This document shows, piece after piece, positions 34,412-43,346 of a DNA stretch of 64,000 nt (positions within the stretch are counted from its first letter, which is position 1; each line of letters starts with the position of its first letter). A program made the position numbers and the translations under genes. Under the pieces are notes generated by a model. That model was not told the origin of the DNA, did not search any database, and saw only the letters and a list, made by a program, of their open reading frames with translations. The DNA comes from UBA2336 sp036787955 (GTDB lineage Bacteria; Bacteroidota; Bacteroidia; Cytophagales; Cyclobacteriaceae), in NCBI GenBank assembly GCA_036787955.1, contig DAIQOI010000012.1, positions 18,005 to 82,004 of the forward strand, written 5' to 3'.

Positions 34412-35482
34412 TTAATTAAGCGAGGCTATCCATTCGCGAATAAGCGCAACGCCTTCTTCGTGAACCAGTTTTTTTCCCAGTTCCGGCATCATGATGCCCG
34501 GGTCGGTTGACGTGATGCGGTAGTACAGGATGGATTTTTCCGGATGTCCGGGCACAATATCATAGTGTAATCCTCCCGAGCCACGTCCGGCAGCAACGGG
34601 GGGTTTGCCAATGCCGAGTTCGAAGGGCCGCGTTACATCGGTGGTCAGGTGCAGTCCGCTGGTTTTGGCGGGGCCATCCGGGCGGTGGCAGTGAGCGCAG
34701 TTCACCTCAAGCCAGGCACGTGCGCGTGCATCAAGCGGGGCGCTCTCATCGTCATAATCGGGCAACTGAGGGATTTGCTGAAGTTCGGGCAGATTTTTCA
34801 GTACGCCCATTGAAGCAAGATGGGCCAGCTGATGGATGCCGTTGACCGTTTTATTCAATTGCCGGGCCAGCGGGCCGATGGGAAAAATTTTATCTCCCCG
34901 CAGGTGGCAGCCCTTGCACTGGTTCATGTTGGGGATGGAATAATTCACACTGCGCACAGAACCATCGTAGTGAACCCAGCTTACGTCCAGATTTTTACCG
35001 CTTACGTCCAGAAAGGCTTCGGTTTGTTCCTCATTCCAGATGTAAGGCAGGGCCTTCCACTGGCCGTTTTCCAATATCAGCAACCGTGTTTCAATAATCC
35101 GGATATGTTCATCCGGCCTGCGGAAATCGGATGGATAATAAAAATTTTTGATGATGACCGTGCCCTCCGGAAACTCAAATACATCGGTAGCATGATAACG
35201 TATTGCTGTACCGGGCGGAAGATATATGAAACGTTTCTTAAAAGCATAATCGCTGAACAACGGAGCGTTGAGCTCGTAATAAAATACCCGCTCAGCGGGC
35301 TGAAGATTTTTTAATTCACCCTGAAAAAATCCGTACTCCGACAAAGTCTTTTTACCCGGAAGCCGGTTTGAAGGCAGGGTAACCTTTTCTTCCATCACCA
35401 CAACTTCTTCCGATGCCTGCTTCTTCGAGCAGGCTACGGTCGCCAGCAAGGCGAGTAAGATCCAATGCTTTGTGTGCATCAT
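34412..35482 (-). CDS. SO_2930-family diheme c-type cytochrome lipoprotein
   Basis: 356 residues. A signal peptide with lipobox ATVAC (Cys18) indicates a membrane-anchored periplasmic or outer-membrane lipoprotein. Two heme c motifs are present: CKGCH at 189-193 and CAHCH at 262-266. The N-terminal part (about 40-185) with LNAPLFSDYAFKKRFIYLPP is the family-specific domain. Partner heme ligands may be Met or His further on. The gene overlaps the upstream beta-helix gene by four bases and is followed after five bases by the MOT1-like gene. It needs the Ccm system encoded at the start of the window. Electron donor and acceptor unknown. Confidence 0.85.
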   Translation of the reverse strand: MMHTKHWILLALLATVACSKKQASEEVVVMEEKVTLPSNRLPGKKTLSEYGFFQGELKNLQPAERVFYYELNAPLFSDYAFKKRFIYLPPGTAIRYHATDVFEFPEGTVIIKNFYYPSDFRRPDEHIRIIETRLLILENGQWKALPYIWNEEQTEAFLDVSGKNLDVSWVHYDGSVRSVNYSIPNMNQCKGCHLRGDKIFPIGPLARQLNKTVNGIHQLAHLASMGVLKNLPELQQIPQLPDYDDESAPLDARARAWLEVNCAHCHRPDGPAKTSGLHLTTDVTRPFELGIGKPPVAAGRGSGGLHYDIVPGHPEKSILYYRITSTDPGIMMPELGKKLVHEEGVALIREWIASLN

Positions 35483-36735
35483 AGCTTCAAATCCAGGTAC
35501 GGATTTTTCTTCAGGCATTCAAAGGGCGAAGCATCTTTCGAAAGATTTTGAAAGTCGTTACCTGCATCCAGATTAATGAATGTAATTTTTCCGTTTTCTC
35601 CGATGCAGATTTCAGGGTCTTCCAGTTTAGGATGCTTGATACCGTCAAACAGAATATCGGGCGGATTAAACAATGACTTCCAGGCCAACAGCTTGCCCAC
35701 GTCATTGCTCATGCTGGGAAACAGGTGTCGGTTTTTAAAATGATTGCGGTGAATTAGTATTTTGTATGGATACGGATTGTAGAGTGTATCTTCGCGGAAG
35801 CGGTTGTTCACGGTTTGCACTCCTGCCACTGCACCGGCGGTCTCTTCCTGTCCTTCGCTCAGGGCAGCCACCAACTCATAGCTTATGATGGCCAGCCCTA
35901 CGGTTTTATTGTTTTTTATTTGATTAAAAAAAATCTCTGCATGGTGCGTGGCCAGAATCATAATACCCGAACCCGGTGGTATGGTTGCTACGATATTCCC
36001 CTTTTGGGCAAAATTTTTGTGGTTGTTGTCGCGAACAATGTTGTTATAAACCTTGGTAGAATGCCCGTAGGTGGTTAAGCCGGGTAAATCAAACACCAAT
36101 ATGCCACCGCTGTTTTCGTAGGCTTCGTTGCCGTAAATTTCCACATACTTTGAATTTTCGGCTTCAATGCCGGCCACGTTCCAGTAAGCTTTGTTCTTGC
36201 GGATAATTACCGTATCCGACTGACCCACGTAGATTCCTGCATCGGATGAACCCATGGCAACACATTCTTCAATTAGTACGCGCGTGCACAATACCGGATA
36301 CAGGGCATAGGCACCGTTTTCGGTTTTCGGGCCGCCCGACCATTGCGAGCGGATCCTGCGCAGAATAACGCCCCGGGTATCATTGACCTTCAGGTTATCG
36401 CCTTTGGCGTCCTGAATGGTAAAATCCTCCAGCTTAATGTTGTAACCGTTGCTAATCAGCATGCCCTGTGCACCTTCCGTCTGGTTTTTCCACGACAATA
36501 CGGTTTTGTCCATGCCCTTGCCGCGGATGGTGATGCGCTTTTTTCCATCCATGCTCAGGGTTCGGGTAAACATGAAATGCCCTTCCGGCAGTTCAATCGT
36601 TTCTCCATCTTCCGCAAGGATGAACCGCTCCTGCAGTTCCTTTTCTATCGATTTCCATGTAACAGACTCCTCTGGTGATTTGGTGCAGGCCCAACACATC
36701 GCCAGTACAAGCACAATGAATAACCATTTTTTCAT
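35479..36735 (-). CDS. parallel beta-helix repeat lipoprotein
   Basis: 418 residues. The signal peptide ends at Cys14 or Cys17 (LAMCWAC), so a lipoprotein is likely. From about residue 60 the chain shows short repeats of about 22-24 residues (GYNIKLEDFTIQDAKGDN, CTRVLIEECVAMGSSDAGIY, SKYVEIYGNEAYENSGGILV) that build a right-handed parallel beta-helix, the fold of carbohydrate-acting enzymes and surface proteins. No catalytic set is evident. In other genomes this family is encoded beside the SO_2930-type diheme cytochrome, as here; it heads the three-gene operon. Confidence 0.83.
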   Translation of the reverse strand: MKKWLFIVLVLAMCWACTKSPEESVTWKSIEKELQERFILAEDGETIELPEGHFMFTRTLSMDGKKRITIRGKGMDKTVLSWKNQTEGAQGMLISNGYNIKLEDFTIQDAKGDNLKVNDTRGVILRRIRSQWSGGPKTENGAYALYPVLCTRVLIEECVAMGSSDAGIYVGQSDTVIIRKNKAYWNVAGIEAENSKYVEIYGNEAYENSGGILVFDLPGLTTYGHSTKVYNNIVRDNNHKNFAQKGNIVATIPPGSGIMILATHHAEIFFNQIKNNKTVGLAIISYELVAALSEGQEETAGAVAGVQTVNNRFREDTLYNPYPYKILIHRNHFKNRHLFPSMSNDVGKLLAWKSLFNPPDILFDGIKHPKLEDPEICIGENGKITFINLDAGNDFQNLSKDASPFECLKKNPYLDLKL

Positions 36736-36853
36736 AGACTGAATGTAGGGAAATTTTTTAAACCTGTAAATAAATCATTTATAGCAGAACGAAAGTAAAC
36801 CTTTCTTTGAAACCTGATAACTTACCTATTTTGCAAGTGTAATTGAAATTTTC

Positions 36854-37405
36854 ATGCCGCAGATTTTGCCTGCCTTACCGGAAGATGCCCAGGCGCTCAG
36901 CCAGTTGGTAAACGCTGCTTACCGCGGAGATACCGGCCGCCAGGGCTGGACCACCGAAGCCGACCTGATTGACGGCACCCGCACCGATGCCGAGCTGTTG
37001 CGCGAAGTCATGCAGCGGCCGGATAGCGTTATCCTGAAATATGTGGATAATGAAGAAATTATCGGTTGTGTTGAGCTGCGCGTGGAAGGTGCTAAACTTT
37101 ACCTCGGCATGCTTACGGTAAAACCCACGTTGCAGAAAAGCGGCATCGGCAAAAAACTTATGCAGGCAGCCGAAGCCCATGCGCGCGAAAAAGGCTGCAC
37201 CGCCATATTCATGAATGTGCTCACCGACCGCTCCGAGCTGATTGCCTGGTATGAGCGGCAGGGTTATACCGATACCGGCCAACGCAAACCCTTTGCTTTT
37301 ACAGACCCACGGTACGGCTTCCCCAAAAAGCCGCTGGAGTTTATGATCATGGAAAAGAAGATTTCAGTGTATTCTGCTGCCGGGAAAAGCCAAACTGCAG
37401 AATAG
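36854..37405 (+). CDS. GNAT-family N-acetyltransferase
   Basis: 183 residues. The acetyl-CoA site is in MLTVKPTLQKSGIGKKLMQAAEAHAREKG (the Q/RxxGxG/A-type loop is QKSGIGK), and the C-terminal strand includes IAWYERQGYTDTG, as in aminoglycoside- and protein-acetylating GNATs. Substrate cannot be told. It is divergent from the beta-helix gene, with 118 bp between starts, and 61 bp before the serine hydrolase gene. Confidence 0.88.
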   Translation: MPQILPALPEDAQALSQLVNAAYRGDTGRQGWTTEADLIDGTRTDAELLREVMQRPDSVILKYVDNEEIIGCVELRVEGAKLYLGMLTVKPTLQKSGIGKKLMQAAEAHAREKGCTAIFMNVLTDRSELIAWYERQGYTDTGQRKPFAFTDPRYGFPKKPLEFMIMEKKISVYSAAGKSQTAE

Positions 37406-37466
37406 AATGCCTTGAACGATTAAACGGTTTTCTTTAACATTAGCAGTAACCAAAAATTTGCCTGCC

Positions 37467-38975
37467 ATGCGTTCCTTCATTCTGTTGTTTCTGGCCTTCA
37501 CAGCTCTTGGCCAGAAAAAACCGATAGCCACTGCGATAGCCACTGATAAAAAAGTTCAGGAGTTTGAAGCCTACCTGGTGAAAGGAATGATCGATTGGGA
37601 AATTCCGGGGATGGCTGTTGCGGTGGTGAAAGACGGCCAGGTGCTGTTGGCCAAAGGATATGGCGTGCGCGAGCTGGGCCGGCCTGAACCGGTGGATGCA
37701 CAAACCTTATTTGCCTGCGCCTCCACCACCAAAGCCATGACGGCTGCCTGCATGGGCATGCTGGTGGATGAGGGCAAAATCAACTGGGATGACCGCGTGC
37801 TCAGCTACCTGCCCGAATTTCAGCTAAACGATCCGTACGTTACACGCGAGTTGCGCATACGCGATTTGTTCATCCATAATTCCGGTGTGGGCAATGCCGA
37901 TTTCCTGTGGAGCGCCATGAACATACCAACCGAAGAAGTGCTGCGCAAAATGCGCGATGTGCCGCCATCCTACAGCCTGCGGGGCAGCTTCATTTACCAG
38001 AATATTATGTATGCGGCAGCGGGCGAGGTGATAAGCAGGGTGAGCGGAATGCCATGGTATGAGTTTATGCGCCAGCGGCTGTTCAAACCACTGGGCATGA
38101 ACCGCACCTTCCCGTTTCTGCGCGAAGTAATAAACGACAGCAACCGTACGCAGCCGCATTATAAAATAGAAGGCAAAATCCAGGTTATAGAACATTCCAG
38201 TGCCGATGCCATTGGTGCAGCCGGCAGCGTATGGTCGTGCATTGACGACATGGCCAAATGGGTGCGCTGCATGATCGATAGCGGGAAATACGATGGAGGC
38301 CGGTTGCTGTCGGCAAAAACGTGGACCGAATTGTTTAAACCACAAACCCTGGTGCCTGCATCTCAGTTTTATCCCACGGCACGCCTTACCAAACCCAACT
38401 GGACCACCTATAGCCTGGGGTGGTTTCAGCACGACTACAAGGGCAGGAAGGTGAACTTCCATACCGGCAGCCTGGCAGGAGCCATTGCCCTGCACGGCCA
38501 GTTGCCGGAAGAAAAACTGGGTATTTACGTGTTTGGCAACCTCGACCATGCCGAACTGCGGCATGCGCTCATGTACAAGGCGTTCGACCTGTTTGCATTA
38601 GGAGGCACCCGCGACTGGAGTGCGGAGTTTCTGCAACTGTACCGCGGCATAGAGGCAGAAAATGAAAAACGCACCAAAGATTTTGAAGGCAAACGCGTGG
38701 CCGGCACGCAGCCCTCGCTGCCGCTGGATGCCTATGCCGGCAGGTATGTGAGTCCGTTGTTTGGCGAGCTGATCATCACGCGCGAGGGCGATGAACTGAT
38801 AGCGGTGCTGAACAACTTTGTCAAAGCCCGCTTTGCCCACTGGCATTACGATGTGTTCCGCGGGTGGTACGACAAAAGGTGGTACGGCAAGCAAAACCTC
38901 ACGTTTATTTTTGCACCGGATGGTAAAATAAAACAGGCCAACTTCGGGCCGATGGAGTTCAGCCGGGTGCAGTAG
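37467..38975 (+). CDS. serine hydrolase, beta-lactamase/PBP4* family
   Basis: 502 residues. A signal peptide (1-15, LLFLAFTALGQ) sends it to the periplasm. The catalytic SxxK is Ser86-Thr-Thr-Lys89 (ACASTTKAM), the second motif is Tyr177-Gln-Asn179, and a third HTG motif is in NFHTGSLAG. A C-terminal beta domain (about 400-502, DUF3471-like) follows. Family members are D-aminopeptidases, esterases or carboxypeptidases. ATG 37467 was chosen over a TTG nine bases earlier. It is convergent with a second serine hydrolase of the same family. Confidence 0.9.
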   Translation: MRSFILLFLAFTALGQKKPIATAIATDKKVQEFEAYLVKGMIDWEIPGMAVAVVKDGQVLLAKGYGVRELGRPEPVDAQTLFACASTTKAMTAACMGMLVDEGKINWDDRVLSYLPEFQLNDPYVTRELRIRDLFIHNSGVGNADFLWSAMNIPTEEVLRKMRDVPPSYSLRGSFIYQNIMYAAAGEVISRVSGMPWYEFMRQRLFKPLGMNRTFPFLREVINDSNRTQPHYKIEGKIQVIEHSSADAIGAAGSVWSCIDDMAKWVRCMIDSGKYDGGRLLSAKTWTELFKPQTLVPASQFYPTARLTKPNWTTYSLGWFQHDYKGRKVNFHTGSLAGAIALHGQLPEEKLGIYVFGNLDHAELRHALMYKAFDLFALGGTRDWSAEFLQLYRGIEAENEKRTKDFEGKRVAGTQPSLPLDAYAGRYVSPLFGELIITREGDELIAVLNNFVKARFAHWHYDVFRGWYDKRWYGKQNLTFIFAPDGKIKQANFGPMEFSRVQ

Positions 38976-39019
38976 ATGCGCTGTATATTTTATGAACAGA
39001 GAAGCATTTCAATGAAATT

Positions 39020-40828
39020 TCACCTTCTCTTTCCTACAAACGTACCATGCGGCTGAATGAAGGTTGCCTCGGTAATTTTGCCGCCTGATTCGGTGAACTT
39101 GATCGTGAAGCCCTCCAGATTCCTGATGATAAAAGTGTGCTTCTCTGTGGGCATCAGCTCATATTCCGGCTGGCCGGGCACCAGCAGGTACAACACATTG
39201 CCCGACTCTTTCAGGTAAAAGCGGGTTATTACACCGGCCAGTTCGTATTCGCCCGCATAAGCTTGTAGGGTTTCGCGCGTAACTTCTATTTTGCGTGGCG
39301 TACGCTTAAACTCAAGGGCATCCAAAGAAGGCTCCAGCTTTACCATAGCCGAAACAATATCCCCCTGATCGCCGGTGCGAAAGTTAAACCGCAGGTTTAC
39401 GTTGGCGGCTGTGTCAATTTTGCCGCTCACTTTTTCGTATGGTACAAACACATCATAATGATAATGCTTCAGCCAGAAGGTTTTGATCGGTGTTCGGGCA
39501 AACAGCGAGTCGCGTTCCACCACCAGTTCAAATTTTCCGTAGCCGGGGTGGTGGTAACTGCCGGTAAGTTCATGCAGGTGGCGCGATGGGCGGGTGTTTT
39601 TCTTTTGCGATGAACGCATCTGTGCCCTGGCAGAAACCTGTTGTTTTTCGGCATCTTCTATGCGCTTGGTATAAAATTTATCCCAGTCGGTGCGGTGTAC
39701 ATTCAGCATCCGGTCGCTGATGATATTACGCACCAAGGATGTGAGCACGGATCCATTCTGGTTTACAAGCACCACTATGCCGATGCTGTCGGTGGGAAAG
39801 AAACAGGTGCTGGCCGAAAAGCCGTCAATATTGCCGCCATGTTCAACACGATAGTGTCCTTTGTAAGAGGTTATCATCCAGCCGTAGCCGTAGTTGCCAA
39901 ACTGAATATCCGGATATTCACCATCGGGCGGATCGGCCGATACAACGGTGTGCGAGCTGATGGCTTCTTTTACGTACGAAGGTGGAAGTATCTGTTTACC
40001 CTGAAATTTTCCCCCGTTAATCCAGGTTATTACCCAGTTGGCCATTTCGCTCACCGAACTGTTGATGCTGCCGGCCGGGCCCATGGCGGCAATGTCGTAA
40101 TAATCCATCTTTACAATCTGCTTGTCTTTTGCGCGGTAGCCGGTAGCTGCCTCATAACCTTTGCGCAGGCCGTCAATATCCGTGGTTGAAAGGTTCATTT
40201 GCAAGGGCCCGAAGAAACGTTCGCGGATATTGTCTTCCCAGCTTTTACCGGTGATGCGCTCGGCAATCACACCCTGCAGCAGGTACATGAAGTTGTTGTA
40301 GTAGTACTTCTCGCGTACCGATGCAAAAGGCGGCTGGTGTTCGATGCGCCTTACAAGGCTGTCGCGCGAGTGGGTGGGAAACAGGTACCAGCTGTAGTCG
40401 TGACGCGGCAGGCCGGTGCGGTGGGTCATGATGTCGCGGATGGTGATGAGCTGGTTCATTTCGGGTTTGTTGAAGCGCAATTCAGGCACGTGTTTTATCG
40501 GGCTGTCATCGAACGATATTTTTTGCTCTTCGCGCAACAGGCCCAGCAGTGCACAGGTAAAGGCTTTGGTACATGATCCTATGGCAAACTGTGTGTTGGG
40601 TGTTACCGGCAGCTTCTTTTCCACATCGCGGTAGCCGAATCCTTTGGCATAAATGATTTTATCTTTTTCTACAATGGCTACGGCAAATCCGGCTGCATGG
40701 TATTTTGCCGGCAGTTGCTGCAGTTCAGCATCCAGCCCGGCCAGTCGCTTGTCGGCTGAGACGGATTTTTTCTGAGCCATCGTAGGAAACACAATCCACA
40801 GGCAGATGGGAAAAAGCAATTTTTTCAT
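39020..40828 (-). CDS. serine hydrolase, beta-lactamase family, second copy
   Basis: 602 residues. Signal peptide 1-18 (MKKLLFPICLWIVFPTMA). Catalytic Ser85-Cys-Thr-Lys88 (IGSCTKAF), Tyr177-Asn-Asn179 and an HGG triad (VEHGGNIDGF). Two beta domains fill the C-terminal 200 residues. The ATG at 40828 starts the signal peptide; the frame is open 28 codons further. The sequence differs strongly from the neighbour at 37467-38975, so this is an old pair, not a recent duplication. The two genes face each other with 44 bp between. Confidence 0.9.
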   Translation of the reverse strand: MKKLLFPICLWIVFPTMAQKKSVSADKRLAGLDAELQQLPAKYHAAGFAVAIVEKDKIIYAKGFGYRDVEKKLPVTPNTQFAIGSCTKAFTCALLGLLREEQKISFDDSPIKHVPELRFNKPEMNQLITIRDIMTHRTGLPRHDYSWYLFPTHSRDSLVRRIEHQPPFASVREKYYYNNFMYLLQGVIAERITGKSWEDNIRERFFGPLQMNLSTTDIDGLRKGYEAATGYRAKDKQIVKMDYYDIAAMGPAGSINSSVSEMANWVITWINGGKFQGKQILPPSYVKEAISSHTVVSADPPDGEYPDIQFGNYGYGWMITSYKGHYRVEHGGNIDGFSASTCFFPTDSIGIVVLVNQNGSVLTSLVRNIISDRMLNVHRTDWDKFYTKRIEDAEKQQVSARAQMRSSQKKNTRPSRHLHELTGSYHHPGYGKFELVVERDSLFARTPIKTFWLKHYHYDVFVPYEKVSGKIDTAANVNLRFNFRTGDQGDIVSAMVKLEPSLDALEFKRTPRKIEVTRETLQAYAGEYELAGVITRFYLKESGNVLYLLVPGQPEYELMPTEKHTFIIRNLEGFTIKFTESGGKITEATFIQPHGTFVGKRR

Positions 40829-40930
40829 ACTGAAATGAAAATTTTCTGAAAGTAAACATTTTGGGCCGGTGGTGAAAAGTTTTTTTTGCAGCAGGAATTT
40901 TTGTAGTTTCATTAACCTAATGACGAAATC

Positions 40931-42379
40931 ATGAAGCGCCTGTATGTTTTGTTGGTATGGATTTACGGAGCATTGTCTGCCCAGCAGCTGCCAACCGATT
41001 TTTTAAGTAAGCACTGGCACAAGGAACGCAGGCAGAAGGTGCGCGAAAAAATGCCGCCCAATTCGGTGGCGGTGTTCTTTGCCAATGCCGTGCGCAACCG
41101 CAGCAACGATGTGGACTATGTATATCACCAGGACCCCGACTTTTATTACCTCACCGGCTACCGCGAGCCCCATGCCGTGCTGCTTATTTTCAAAGAAAAG
41201 CAGCAGGCGCCTAACGGAACGTTGTTCGATGAAGTGATTTTTGTGCAGCCGCGCAATCCCATCATGGAAATGTGGACGGGCCGCAGGCTGGGCTTTGCCG
41301 GTGTGCGCGAACAACTAGGCTTTGAAATGGCTTTTAACAACACCGACTTTGCAAATTTTCCCGTTGATTTCTCAAAATTCTCTCAGATATTTTTTTTCGA
41401 TTTTCACAATGATGTCCGCGATGATCCCAGGGATCCTGCAGATTTGTACAATTTGATAGAGCAGTTCAGAAAAAAAGCCGGCTATCCGGATAAAACCTCG
41501 ATACAACCAGAGCCTGCGCGCAACCGGTTAAATACCGTGGCACTTGCGCATATCATGAACGATTTGCGGGGCATTAAAACCCCCGAAGAAATTGCGTTGC
41601 TCCGTAAGGCTGTGATGATATCCAGTATTGGTCAGGCAGAGGTAATGAAAGCCATGAAGCCCGGCATGAGCGAGCGCGAAGTGCAGGGCATCCATGAGTT
41701 TGTTTTTAAAAAATACCAGGCCGAGGGCGTAGGCTATCCGTCTATTGTGGGCAGTGGCCACAACGGCTGCATTCTTCACTACATTGATAATTATAAGCCC
41801 GTGCTCGATTCGAAGGAATTGATACTGATGGACCTGGGGGCCGAGTACCACGGCTATACAGCCGATGTTACGCGCACCATTCCGGTGGGAGGAAAATTTT
41901 CCCCTGAACAAAAGCAGATCTACAATCTGGTGTTGGCCGCGCAGGAAGAAGCGATGAAAATCTGTAAACCGGGCACGCGCTTTTCGGAATTGTACGAAGC
42001 CACTGCGCGCATCATAAATACAGGGTTAACCGAATTGAAAATTATTGACAAACCGACCGACCGACACATGTACTATCCCCATGGCTGCTGCCACCATATC
42101 GGGCTGGACGTACACGACCGTGGTAATTATGATGTACTGCAGGAAAATATGGTCATCACCATCGAACCGGGCATTTACATTCAGGAAAAGACCACCAGGG
42201 ATCCTAAGTGGTGGGGTATTGCAGTACGCATTGAAGATGACTTTCTGGTAACCAAAGATGGCTGCGAGTTGCTGTCGTACCATGCGCCCCGTACGGTGGA
42301 GGAAATTGAAGCGAAGATGGCCGAGCCCAGTGTGCTGGATAACTTCATACTTCCTCCCCTGAAAACCGAAAAGGAGTAG
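40931..42379 (+). CDS. exported Xaa-Pro aminopeptidase (M24 family)
   Basis: 482 residues. A signal peptide (1-17, YGALSAQ) is unusual for cytoplasmic PepP and implies a periplasmic enzyme. After the N-terminal creatinase-like domain (about 25-200) come the five metal ligands of the pita-bread fold: Asp301, Asp312, His389, Glu412 and Glu435 (LMDLGAEYHG, TADVTRT, CCHHIGLDVHD, TIEPGIYI, RIEDDF). It removes an N-terminal residue before proline. The gene is divergent from the second serine hydrolase. Confidence 0.92.
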   Translation: MKRLYVLLVWIYGALSAQQLPTDFLSKHWHKERRQKVREKMPPNSVAVFFANAVRNRSNDVDYVYHQDPDFYYLTGYREPHAVLLIFKEKQQAPNGTLFDEVIFVQPRNPIMEMWTGRRLGFAGVREQLGFEMAFNNTDFANFPVDFSKFSQIFFFDFHNDVRDDPRDPADLYNLIEQFRKKAGYPDKTSIQPEPARNRLNTVALAHIMNDLRGIKTPEEIALLRKAVMISSIGQAEVMKAMKPGMSEREVQGIHEFVFKKYQAEGVGYPSIVGSGHNGCILHYIDNYKPVLDSKELILMDLGAEYHGYTADVTRTIPVGGKFSPEQKQIYNLVLAAQEEAMKICKPGTRFSELYEATARIINTGLTELKIIDKPTDRHMYYPHGCCHHIGLDVHDRGNYDVLQENMVITIEPGIYIQEKTTRDPKWWGIAVRIEDDFLVTKDGCELLSYHAPRTVEEIEAKMAEPSVLDNFILPPLKTEKE

Positions 42380-42435
42380 GTTGATACTGTGAGCAGCTGA
42401 TACCAGGCCTACGGGTGCTTATCAACGAAAAGTTA

Positions 42436-43155
42436 TTATTCCACAGAATGTCCGTTACCAAATAACTTACGCAGGGAAAGGAGGTGAAGGAGCAGCGCCA
42501 CCGGAATCAGGAAGCCAGGAAGTAAAACAAAGGGAAATTTCATCAACAGAGCACTGCCGGGTTCGGCAAAAAACTGCTGAAAGGGAGTAGGGGCCGAAAG
42601 AACGCCCGTAACAAAAATGTTCAGCAGCAAAGCCATGCTGAATGCATTCCACAATATCATGATGATTTTGTTCTTTGAAAGTGTAAGCGCCACCACCGGT
42701 GCGGTTAGTCCGGCAAGTATGTCGTAGTTTTTCCCTTCAAAAGTCATGTGCACAGGCAGTTTGTCGTTGAGAAACAGCCCCCACATCAGCATTTCTACAA
42801 CTACCCGGAAACTTTGCAGGTAGGTTAGTCCACTCAATGGAAGGTGTTTTAGCAGCGTGCTGCTCCGGCGTGAAAAAGCAATTGCAAAAACACCGGTAAA
42901 GGGGGGTATGAGAACGGCTGCTATATTTAACGGGAACCAGCTGCTGCGCTGCGTAATACCCATGATGGAAAAAAATGAGAGGGTCAGCAGCCAGATGATG
43001 AGCAGGCCCGCGCTGCGCGACAATAGCTGGCGTTGTTGCGGTGCTGTCCAGCCGGTGTGTTGTAGGGTTAGTTTAAGCTGTTTGAGGATGATATGACCAA
43101 TGAAAAGTGATATCAGCACAAACCCGGCAGCTGCAATAGCAGAAAGGGTATTCAT
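42436..43155 (-). CDS. integral membrane protein of unknown function
   Basis: 239 residues with about seven membrane helices and almost no soluble loop. Segments such as LPVHMTFEGKNYDILAGLTA and PVVALTLSKNKIIMILWNAF are found, but I recognise no family. It stands alone on the minus strand between the Xaa-Pro peptidase and the M28 peptidase, convergent with the former, so context does not suggest a role. Confidence 0.7.
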   Translation of the reverse strand: MNTLSAIAAAGFVLISLFIGHIILKQLKLTLQHTGWTAPQQRQLLSRSAGLLIIWLLTLSFFSIMGITQRSSWFPLNIAAVLIPPFTGVFAIAFSRRSSTLLKHLPLSGLTYLQSFRVVVEMLMWGLFLNDKLPVHMTFEGKNYDILAGLTAPVVALTLSKNKIIMILWNAFSMALLLNIFVTGVLSAPTPFQQFFAEPGSALLMKFPFVLLPGFLIPVALLLHLLSLRKLFGNGHSVE

Positions 43156-43346
43156 AAGAACGTAAGTCTTTTTAACGGGAATACCCTCACCAGGTTGTTA
43201 AGATAGCTGAATAAGTTTCAGCACACGTTTGTACAGGCATTTTCAGGTGGTTTTACATGTCCGGTGTCAAAACAGGGTCCAAGTAACAATCCGATCGGGT
43301 TTGTGTGTATCTTGCCGGTCGATAAATCATTTAAATCGTTTGCTTT

